This document shows, piece by piece, positions 6,378-11,965 of a DNA stretch of 11,965 nt (positions within the stretch are counted from its first letter, which is position 1; each line of letters starts with the position of its first letter). This DNA is from Actinomycetota bacterium. Lineage in GTDB: Bacteria > Actinomycetota > Actinomycetes > Nanopelagicales > Nanopelagicaceae. The notes under the pieces are model-generated. The model worked only from the letters and a program-made list of their open reading frames with translations, was not told the DNA's origin and ran no database searches. Position numbers and translations under genes: made by a program. The DNA is taken from positions 1 to 11,965 of the forward strand of contig CANLAC010000025.1 in NCBI GenBank assembly GCA_947488645.1, written 5' to 3'.

Positions 6378-7430
6378 ATGTCGAAGATGTCAGGTCTTGG
6401 TGGTCGTCTCTATCGCGGCGAAACAGCTGTTGATTTCATTGGCAAGCGTCGTCGCTGGTACTCCGTATCAGCCCTGTTTGTCCTTGCATCGATTGCAGCT
6501 CTTGCTATTCAAGGATTGCACCTTGGAATTGAGTTCAAGGGTGGTTCATCTTTCACAGTAAATAAGGCAACTGCAACGATCGAACAGGCGCGTTCTGCTG
6601 TCGAAGCGACGGGTATTCCAGGCGAGCTAATTGTCCAGGAAATTGGTAGTGACAAAGTTCGCGTTCAAACTGGCGCACTTGATACCGTTCAAAATAACGC
6701 GGTGCAAGATGCATTAGCTGCAGAGTTTGATGTGTCTGTTGAATCAATCGACACCCAAATAATTGGACCTTCATGGGGTAAAGAAATTACTCGCAAGGCC
6801 ATCTATGGATTAGTTGGTTTCTTGATTGTCGTAATGCTCTATCTTGCGATGGCTTTTGAACCTAAAATGTCTATTGCAGCAATCGCCGCTGTTGTACACG
6901 ACGTCTTCATCACTGTTGGAATCTATGCACTCGTAGGCTTTGATGTTACACCGGCTACGATTATTGGATTCTTAACTATTCTGGGTTATTCCCTTTATGA
7001 CACGGTGGTTGTGTTCGACAAGGTTCGTGAAAATACACACGCAATTACCTCTAATTCAACTAGAACATATTCACAGGCGGTTAACCATGCGGTTAATCAA
7101 ACACTTGTACGTTCTGCAAACACTTCCCTAATTGCACTCCTACCTGTTGGTTCGATCCTTTTTGTTGGAGCAGGCTTACTAGGAGCTGGAACGTTGAAGG
7201 ATCTTTCACTTGCACTGTTTATCGGCCTTGCAGTTGGTACCTACTCTTCAATTTTCATCGCACCACCTGTACTTGCACAATTGCGCGAGAAGGAGCCAGC
7301 TATGCAGGCTCTAGCAAAGCGTGTTAACGCTCGCTCAGGTGGAACAGCCCCAGTTGCAACTTCTGCGGCCGTCGCTGCGGTTAATGGACGAGGTCCACGT
7401 AACCAACCAAAACGCAAGGGTCGTAAGTAG
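6378..7430 (+). CDS. secF: protein translocase subunit SecF
   Basis: A 350-residue partner of SecD in the SecDF proton-driven export motor. TM1 is about 27-46; it is followed by the SecF D1 signature GIEFKGGSSF (50-59), a small extracytoplasmic P4-type domain (about 50-135), and five further membrane helices between about 138 and 300. The family motif ILGYSLYDTVVVFDKVREN (201-219) holds the conserved Asp in helix 4. The C-terminal tail after about 300 is cytosolic, with a Thr/Ala-rich linker and a basic end (RNQPKRKGRK). The start at ATG 6378 is fixed by the AAGGAGG site. rel begins 8 bp after the stop; the apt gene often found between them in Actinobacteria is absent. Confidence 0.97.
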   Translation: MSKMSGLGGRLYRGETAVDFIGKRRRWYSVSALFVLASIAALAIQGLHLGIEFKGGSSFTVNKATATIEQARSAVEATGIPGELIVQEIGSDKVRVQTGALDTVQNNAVQDALAAEFDVSVESIDTQIIGPSWGKEITRKAIYGLVGFLIVVMLYLAMAFEPKMSIAAIAAVVHDVFITVGIYALVGFDVTPATIIGFLTILGYSLYDTVVVFDKVRENTHAITSNSTRTYSQAVNHAVNQTLVRSANTSLIALLPVGSILFVGAGLLGAGTLKDLSLALFIGLAVGTYSSIFIAPPVLAQLREKEPAMQALAKRVNARSGGTAPVATSAAVAAVNGRGPRNQPKRKGRK

Positions 7431-7438
7431 GGTTCTTT

Positions 7439-9601
7439 GTGGATACTTTGATAGCACCAGTAATCAGTGCTCTCAAAGAAAATCACGCCTCGGTAGATTC
7501 TGATGAGGTCTCTCGCGCATTCGATGTCGCGCGAGATGCCCATGAGGGCCAGCTCCGCAAATCAGGTGAAGCCTATATAACCCATCCAGTTGCTGTTGCT
7601 GAAATCCTTGCAAACTTAGGATTGAATCAGCCAACTGTTATCGCTGCACTGCTACATGACACTGTTGAAGACACTCAATACTCACTAACACAATTACGTA
7701 CTGACTTTGGTGATGAAGTCGCCAATTTAGTTGATGGTGTTACAAAGCTAGACAAGTTGGCTTATGGTCCAACTGCTGAGGCTGAAACAGTACGCAAGAT
7801 GGTTATTGCGATGTCTCGTGATATTCGCGTCCTTGTTATCAAGTTGGCAGACCGTTTGCATAATGCCAGGACCTGGAAGTACGTGTCTGAAGAGAGCGCA
7901 CTTCGTAAAGCTCGGGAGACTCTAGATATTTACGCACCTCTGGCTCACCGTTTAGGTATGAACGCGATTAAATGGGAGCTTGAAGATCTATCTTTTGAAG
8001 TTTTAGAACCAAAGAAGTTTGAAGAGATATCTCGGTTGGTAGCAGAACGTTCTCCATCTCGGGATGCGTTGACGGAGCAAGTAATTGTCGCTGTTAAAGA
8101 GGATCTCTTGCGGGACAGTATTGAATCAACAGTAACGGGGCGCAATAAACACTTTTTCTCGGTGTATCAAAAGATGGTCGTTCGAGGTCGTGAGTTCAAT
8201 GAAATCTATGACCTCGTTGGCATCCGGGTATTGGTGAATGATGTTCGCGATTGTTATGCGGTGCTGGGATCCATTCACGCACGTTGGAGTCCTGTCCCTG
8301 GGCGCTTCAAGGATTACATCGCAATGCCAAAATTCAATTTATATCAATCACTTCATACAACAGTAATAGGTCCAACTGGCAAAGCAATCGAGATTCAAAT
8401 CAGAACTTACGATATGCATTCTCGCGCAGAGTTCGGTATTGCTGCTCACTGGAAATACAAACAGGGTCCTGAAAACACAGATAGTTCTCCCGAAATGCTG
8501 TGGCTTCGCCAATTACATGAATGGCAGAAAGAAACTGAAGATCCTTCAGAATTCCTAGAAGCACTACGTTTTGACTTGGGTTCACCTGAAGTATTTGTTT
8601 TCACACCGAAGGGGAGCGTTGTCGCGCTCCCGGGCGGATCAACTCCGGTGGACTTTGCATTCTCTGTTCACACCGATGTTGGTCTTCGATGCGCAGGTGC
8701 GAAGGTGAATGGTCGTCTAGTTCCCCTCGACTCGCGGCTTAATAACGGTGATGTTATTGAGATTGTTACCAATAAAGGCGAAACAGCCGGACCAAGTCGC
8801 GATTGGCTGAACTTTGTTAAGAGTCCGCGTGCTCGTTCAAAGATTAAGGCTTATTTCAGCAAGGAGCGTCGCGAAGAAGCGATAGATGCAGGTCGTGAGT
8901 CTATTGCCCGTCAAATGCGTAAAGCCGGTCTGCCTTTACAAAAGATTTTCGCAGGACATTCTTTATTGGAACTCTCACATGAGTTACGTTATCCAGATAT
9001 CGATGCGTTGTATTCAGCGGTGGGTGATGGTTATGTGTCTGCGGCATCAATTATCGATAAGTTAGTAACAGCGCTAGGGGCGGAAGATTCGCATCCAGAG
9101 CCAACGATGGATGTTTTCCCTACTCGTGCTCCTACAACTCGTCGTTCAAGTAATGCAGTTGATGTTGAGGGTACAGATGAAGTGCTTGTGAAGCTTGCTC
9201 GTTGTTGCACCCCAGTTCCTGGAGATCCAATTATGGGCTTCATCACGAAGGGGAGTGGCGTTTCAATTCACAGAGCCGATTGCACCAATGCGAGCGACTT
9301 ACAGGTACATCAATTAGATCGGGTGGTAAATGTTAAGTGGCGTATTGGAGCTTCTTCTGTATTTTTGGTCAATATTCAAGTTGAAGCTTTAGATCGTGCC
9401 TCATTGTTGGCCGATGTAACTCGCACTTTATCTGATCAGCATGTAAATATTTTGAGCGCTGCAGTCAGCACATCAAAAGATAGAACTGCCTTTTCGCGCT
9501 TTACTTTTGAAATGGCAGATGCGACTCACTTGGATTCAGTACTTGCAGCGGTGCGGGGCATTGAAGGTGTTTACGATGTTTATCGAACAACCAACAATTA
9601 A
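7439..9601 (+). CDS. relA: bifunctional (p)ppGpp synthetase/hydrolase Rel (RSH family)
   Basis: A 720-residue long RelA/SpoT homolog that makes and degrades (p)ppGpp in the stringent response. The hydrolase (HD) domain has all metal and catalytic residues: His49, His73-Asp74, Glu77-Asp78 (HDTVED) and Asp138 (LADRLHNART). The synthetase domain (about 225-345) has Asp258 in YDLVGIRVLV and the charged motif Arg289-Phe-Lys-Asp292, the RXKD type typical of bifunctional Rel rather than the EXDD of synthetase-only RelA. A TGS domain (about 383-445), a Cys/His zinc-finger-like region (ARCCTPVPGDPIMGF ... HRADC) and a C-terminal ACT domain follow, so the ribosome-sensing half is intact. The GTG start is fixed by an in-frame TAA at 7424-7426; this leaves a shorter N-terminus than mycobacterial Rel. 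AGGG at 7429-7432 is a weak RBS. The stop overlaps the convergent DUF349 gene by 4 bp. Confidence 0.97.
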   Translation: MDTLIAPVISALKENHASVDSDEVSRAFDVARDAHEGQLRKSGEAYITHPVAVAEILANLGLNQPTVIAALLHDTVEDTQYSLTQLRTDFGDEVANLVDGVTKLDKLAYGPTAEAETVRKMVIAMSRDIRVLVIKLADRLHNARTWKYVSEESALRKARETLDIYAPLAHRLGMNAIKWELEDLSFEVLEPKKFEEISRLVAERSPSRDALTEQVIVAVKEDLLRDSIESTVTGRNKHFFSVYQKMVVRGREFNEIYDLVGIRVLVNDVRDCYAVLGSIHARWSPVPGRFKDYIAMPKFNLYQSLHTTVIGPTGKAIEIQIRTYDMHSRAEFGIAAHWKYKQGPENTDSSPEMLWLRQLHEWQKETEDPSEFLEALRFDLGSPEVFVFTPKGSVVALPGGSTPVDFAFSVHTDVGLRCAGAKVNGRLVPLDSRLNNGDVIEIVTNKGETAGPSRDWLNFVKSPRARSKIKAYFSKERREEAIDAGRESIARQMRKAGLPLQKIFAGHSLLELSHELRYPDIDALYSAVGDGYVSAASIIDKLVTALGAEDSHPEPTMDVFPTRAPTTRRSSNAVDVEGTDEVLVKLARCCTPVPGDPIMGFITKGSGVSIHRADCTNASDLQVHQLDRVVNVKWRIGASSVFLVNIQVEALDRASLLADVTRTLSDQHVNILSAAVSTSKDRTAFSRFTFEMADATHLDSVLAAVRGIEGVYDVYRTTNN

Positions 9602-9605
9602 TTAA
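9598..9605. other. convergent stop-codon overlap in TTAATTAA palindrome
   Basis: The rel stop (TAA, 9599-9601) and the DUF349 stop (TAA on the minus strand, 9600-9598) share bases inside the perfect 8-bp palindrome TTAATTAA. The two genes overlap by 4 bp. There is no intergenic space for a terminator hairpin, so transcription from each side must end within, or read into, the opposing gene. Confidence 0.8.
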
Positions 9606-10896
9606 ATTCAGCTAGTCCCTTTTCGGCCTCTGCCAACCACACCTTACGAGCCGTGGCAGACTCTGCAGCCTCTTCTGACTTCTTGGTGTTACCGCTAGCG
9701 GCAAATTTGGCAGCTGCCTTTTCATAGTTAGCAATTGATTCAGTCAGTTGTGCGACAACTTCTTCCGCACGCTTCTTTGCGGCTGGATCAGTCTTGCGCC
9801 ACATGTCCGCTTCAGCTTCCTTAATCACAGACTCCACCTTTGCAACGCGTGCATCTAGGGCAGCACGCTTATCGCGGTGTGTCATTCCAATCTTTTCCCA
9901 CGCGCGCAAGTGCTCATTAAGTACCTTGCGTGATTCCTTGATGTCGGTAATAGGCAGTACCGCTTCGATGAGAGTAAGTAACTCTTCTCGCTTAATTAGG
10001 TTAGTTGCCATAGTTACATCGCGCTTTTCTAGGTCAGCGTTCTTTGATGCGAAGAACTGATCTTGCGCCGCCTTAAAGCGAGACCATAGTTTGGCGTCAT
10101 CACTCTTCTTGCCACGACCAGATGCTTTCCAAAGATCCATGAGTGCTTTGAAGCGCTTTGCAGTTGGAACCCATTCAGTTGATGTTGCTAACTTCTCTGC
10201 CTCTTCAACAATGGCCTTCTTGGCATCTGCCACGACTGACTGAGTTGCCTCAAGTGCGGCAAAGTGAGTCCTGCGACGCTTATCGAATTTATTGCGTGAT
10301 GAAGAAAAACGCTTCCAGAGATCTGCATCCGCTTTCTTATCTAGACGAGGCGCAGCCTTCCATTCATCGAGTAACACCTTGAGGCGATCACCAGTGCTCT
10401 TCCAACTTTCAGAGAGGGCTAACCCTTCAGCTTCAACAACAATCTTTTCTTTTTCAACAATAATTTGTTCACGGCGAGCAGCCTTTGCGGCAGTTTCGGC
10501 TGCCTTCTTAGCTTCATAGGCCTCGCGGTGTCCTTCAATCAATGGCTCAATTTGCTCAACGGATGCTGCGAGCGCTTCGAGATCTCCGACTCCATTTAAT
10601 TCTTTGACCTGATCGCGCAACTTCTTAACAGCTGCATGTGCATCTGAAGGAACCATGGCTCCACTTTTAATGCGTGCTGCTAGGAGTGCAACTTCGGCGG
10701 CAAGAACTTCAAACTTGCGGACAAAGTATGACAATGCTTCTTCAGGACTTTTTCCTGGGTATGAACCGACTGCTGTTTCACCCTGTGATGTGCGAACATA
10801 AACTGTTCCATCTTCTGCGACTCGACCAAAAGCTGAAGGATCTCCGATCAACGCACTTGCTGCGCTGGCCTGGTGTGGGAAATTCATATCTGTCAT
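9598..10896 (-). CDS. DUF349 domain protein, coiled-coil, function unknown
   Basis: A 432-residue soluble, highly charged helical protein. The N-terminal cap (about 18-80) has AFGRVAEDGTVYVRTSQGE followed by GSYPGKSPEEALSYF and a hydrophobic helix; I recall this cap as common in actinobacterial DUF349 proteins. Residues about 85-160 are a Lys/Glu/Ala-rich predicted coiled coil. DUF349 repeats follow, each a W-K-rich three-helix unit: repeat 1 about 164-212 (EWKAAPR, LWKRF), repeat 2 about 241-292 (LWKASGR, LWSRF), and a degenerate repeat 3 about 315-360 (RAWEKIG). There is no signal peptide or membrane helix. Start ATG 10896 has AAAGGA 8 nt upstream on the minus strand; the frame extends to 11025 but the extra 43 residues are unlike the family. 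It sits between rel and a hydrolase-hisS pair, convergent to the former. Biochemical role is unknown. Confidence 0.88.
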   Translation of the reverse strand: MTDMNFPHQASAASALIGDPSAFGRVAEDGTVYVRTSQGETAVGSYPGKSPEEALSYFVRKFEVLAAEVALLAARIKSGAMVPSDAHAAVKKLRDQVKELNGVGDLEALAASVEQIEPLIEGHREAYEAKKAAETAAKAARREQIIVEKEKIVVEAEGLALSESWKSTGDRLKVLLDEWKAAPRLDKKADADLWKRFSSSRNKFDKRRRTHFAALEATQSVVADAKKAIVEEAEKLATSTEWVPTAKRFKALMDLWKASGRGKKSDDAKLWSRFKAAQDQFFASKNADLEKRDVTMATNLIKREELLTLIEAVLPITDIKESRKVLNEHLRAWEKIGMTHRDKRAALDARVAKVESVIKEAEADMWRKTDPAAKKRAEEVVAQLTESIANYEKAAAKFAASGNTKKSEEAAESATARKVWLAEAEKGLAEFN

Positions 10897-10946
10897 GAGA
10901 GTGATCCTTTCAGCGCGTTTCTTCTTAATGAAGTTCGCTATGTGGT

Positions 10947-11047
10947 GGGTGCGATGCTGAGAAGTTTTAACGCTTCTGAGCGTGGGTGGAGTGTGTATTC
11001 GTGTGCAAAAGGTACCCTGTCTCATGGTGTGAGCGTCAATCGCACCC
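10947..11047. repeat. 9-bp inverted repeat spanning the divergent intergenic region
   Basis: GGGTGCGAT at 10947-10955 is the exact inverted complement of ATCGCACCC at 11039-11047, with 83 bp between. The right copy directly abuts the candidate -10 (TAATTT) of the hydrolase gene and overlaps the edge of the candidate -35 of the DUF349 gene by two bases. It could be a pair of operator sites or chance; a 9-bp match is short. Confidence 0.4.
11009..11039 (-). promoter_or_regulatory. candidate promoter for the DUF349 gene
   Basis: On the minus strand TTGACG (11039-11034) is followed after 19 nt by TACCTT (11014-11009), which fits TANNNT. The -35 match is good, but the spacer is 1-2 nt longer than usual. 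If real, it gives a leader of roughly 105 nt before ATG 10896. No better pair is visible in the 183-bp divergent region. Confidence 0.35.
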
Positions 11048-11053
11048 TAATTT
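11048..11053 (+). promoter_or_regulatory. candidate -10 element for the hydrolase-hisS pair
   Basis: TAATTT at 11048-11053 fits the TANNNT -10 consensus and would give a leader of roughly 20 nt, enough for the GGGAGG ribosome binding site (11066-11071) before ATG 11080. No good -35 lies 16-18 nt upstream, so the assignment is tentative. Confidence 0.3.
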
Positions 11054-11079
11054 GAGCGTGGAATCGGGAGGCTAGTGCG

Positions 11080-11742
11080 ATGTTGATCGACTCCTTTGCC
11101 GCCCCTATGTATGCCACCAATTGTTGGGTCATAGCTACTGAGCCTGGTGCGGAGTGCGTCGTTATCGATCCGGGCATGCCAGATGTTTCCCAGCAGTTAA
11201 CAGAAATTTTGGACAAACATAATTTAAAGCCCGTCGCAGTCATTGCTACACACGGCCATCTGGACCACACATTTTCTATACAACCGATCGCAGATGGATA
11301 CGGCATCCCTTCCTACATCCATAGTGAAGATCGGGCAGCATTGTCGAACCCGGAAAAGCTTGTTAGTTCAGAGTTTCAAAGCATGTTGTCCGGAATGAGT
11401 TTTTCGGAGCCTAAGGATGTTCGTGAGCTGCGAAATGGTGATGTTATTGATCTCGTAGGGCTTTCCTTTAAAGCTATTCATGCTCCAGGCCACACGCGTG
11501 GTTCTTTGATGTTTGAAGTTTCCAATGAGGTATTAGTCAGCGGGGATGTTCTATTTTCTGGTTCGATTGGACGAACAGATTTACCTACAGGTTCGGCAAA
11601 AGATATGGAAGAGACATTGCGTAAAAAAGTAGTGCCATTATCAGATCACTTACGAGTATTGCCTGGGCATGGGCCAGATACAACGATGGCACATGAAAAA
11701 AAGCACAATCCATACCTTAAGAGTTTGGTAGGTCGTTACTAA
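11080..11742 (+). CDS. MBL-fold metallohydrolase, glyoxalase II-like
   Basis: A 220-residue metallo-beta-lactamase-fold enzyme with a full dinuclear metal site: His58, His60, Asp62 and His63 in THGHLDHT; His138 in HAPGHTRGS; Asp156 in SGDVLFSGSIGRTDL; and His197 in LPGHGPDTT. The GRTDL segment and the C-terminal HEKKHNPYL stretch are typical of the short, glyoxalase II-like (YcbL-type) group, which hydrolyses glutathione-type thioesters in some members. Actinobacteria generally lack glutathione, so the natural substrate here may be a different thiol ester and is unknown. There is no signal peptide; it is likely cytosolic. The start ATG has GGGAGG 8 nt upstream. The TAA overlaps the hisS ATG by 1 bp (TAATG), so the two are expressed together, an arrangement also seen in other Actinobacteria (e.g. 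the Rv2581c-hisS neighbours of M. tuberculosis). Confidence 0.93.
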   Translation: MLIDSFAAPMYATNCWVIATEPGAECVVIDPGMPDVSQQLTEILDKHNLKPVAVIATHGHLDHTFSIQPIADGYGIPSYIHSEDRAALSNPEKLVSSEFQSMLSGMSFSEPKDVRELRNGDVIDLVGLSFKAIHAPGHTRGSLMFEVSNEVLVSGDVLFSGSIGRTDLPTGSAKDMEETLRKKVVPLSDHLRVLPGHGPDTTMAHEKKHNPYLKSLVGRY

Positions 11743-11965
11743 TGGCTGGACAAAAAATATCTGCACCTAAGGGTGTGAGTGAGTACGTTCCTAGTCGGTC
11801 TAGTGCATTTGAATTCGTCCGAGAGAGCTTGATCGAACCGGCAAAGCTTGCTGGATATCAGTTAATTGAACTTCCAGTTTTTGAAGATACAGAATTGTTT
11901 ACTCGTGGTGTTGGTGAATCGACAGATGTCGTATCAAAAGAGATGTATACATTTGAAGATCGTGG
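11742..11965 (+). CDS. hisS: histidyl-tRNA synthetase, N-terminal fragment
   Basis: The first 74 codons of a class II aminoacyl-tRNA synthetase that charges tRNA-His; the gene runs off the right edge. The visible part shows the HisRS N-terminus: a short lead, APKGVSEYVP, then the first helix (SAFEFVRESLIEPAKLAGYQ) leading into IELPVFEDTELF and the conserved TRGVGESTDVVSKEMYTF, the motif 1 region in which the Glu/Ser/Thr/Asp cluster precedes the motif strand. ATG 11742 overlaps the preceding TAA by one base; AGGT at 11730-11733 is a weak RBS, so termination-reinitiation coupling from the hydrolase is likely. Nothing abnormal is visible in the fragment. Confidence 0.95.
   Translation, partial: MAGQKISAPKGVSEYVPSRSSAFEFVRESLIEPAKLAGYQLIELPVFEDTELFTRGVGESTDVVSKEMYTFEDR

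Noticed and set aside
7428..7438. TAGGGT as a leaderless -10 for rel
   Set aside because: The spacer to the GTG is only 5 nt, the TAG is the secF stop, and AGGG can serve as a weak RBS, so a promoter is not needed to explain the sequence.
7241..7543. Antisense open frames, here and inside pdxS, yebC, secD, rel and the DUF349 gene
   Set aside because: They lie wholly or mostly over well-identified genes, show no recognisable domains and have no supported starts; they are by-products of coding sequence on the other strand.
10897..11025. N-terminal extension of the DUF349 protein to ATG 11025 on the minus strand
   Set aside because: The 43 extra residues are low in family character (His/Thr/Arg-rich), and ATG 10896 has a good RBS; the region also carries the candidate promoter.
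1..11965. tRNA/rRNA genes, CRISPR arrays, insertion sequences, phage genes, riboswitches
   Set aside because: I read both strands for repeated spacers, terminal inverted repeats, transposase motifs and conserved RNA cores and saw none. No frameshifted or broken genes were found either.

Overview
The window is a compact block of core housekeeping genes from an actinobacterium with moderately low GC (I judge mid-40s percent by eye; not counted). The gene order is the conserved actinobacterial one: pdxS-pdxT-yebC-ruvC-ruvA-ruvB-secD-secF-rel, then a DUF349 protein, a glyoxalase-II-like hydrolase and hisS. Very short gaps, GTG/TTG starts, low GC and several missing 'usual' neighbours fit a streamlined planktonic actinobacterium of the freshwater acI/Nanopelagicales kind. 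That lineage assignment is inference from gene content and composition only.

Layout. Positions 1-285 hold the 3' end of a DUF3048 (YerB-like) protein. From 326 to 9601 nine genes run in the same direction with gaps of 2-61 bp or short overlaps, probably as one or a few transcripts: pyridoxal phosphate synthase (pdxS, pdxT), the YebC translation/regulatory factor, the RuvC resolvase and RuvAB branch-migration motor, the SecD/SecF accessory translocase subunits, and a long bifunctional (p)ppGpp synthetase/hydrolase. The next gene (9598-10896, minus strand) encodes a DUF349 coiled-coil protein that meets rel tail to tail with a 4-bp overlap. It is divergent from a metallo-beta-lactamase-fold hydrolase (11080-11742), whose stop overlaps the start of hisS (cut by the window edge). 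The only sizeable non-coding stretch is the 183-bp divergent region 10897-11079. No gene-free stretch exceeds 300 bp.

How they fit together: vitamin B6 cofactor supply, recombinational repair, protein export and stringent-response control lie side by side, with histidyl-tRNA charging at the right edge. I see no mobile element, CRISPR array, tRNA/rRNA, frameshift or phage gene, and no evidence of a new multi-gene system. The points most worth a second look are: the missing yajC, apt and ppiB; a possible leaderless promoter for secD that uses the ruvB stop codon; the terminator-free convergent overlap of rel and the DUF349 gene; an uncharacterised DUF349 protein with a distinct N-terminal cap; and inverted and direct repeats in the divergent intergenic region.
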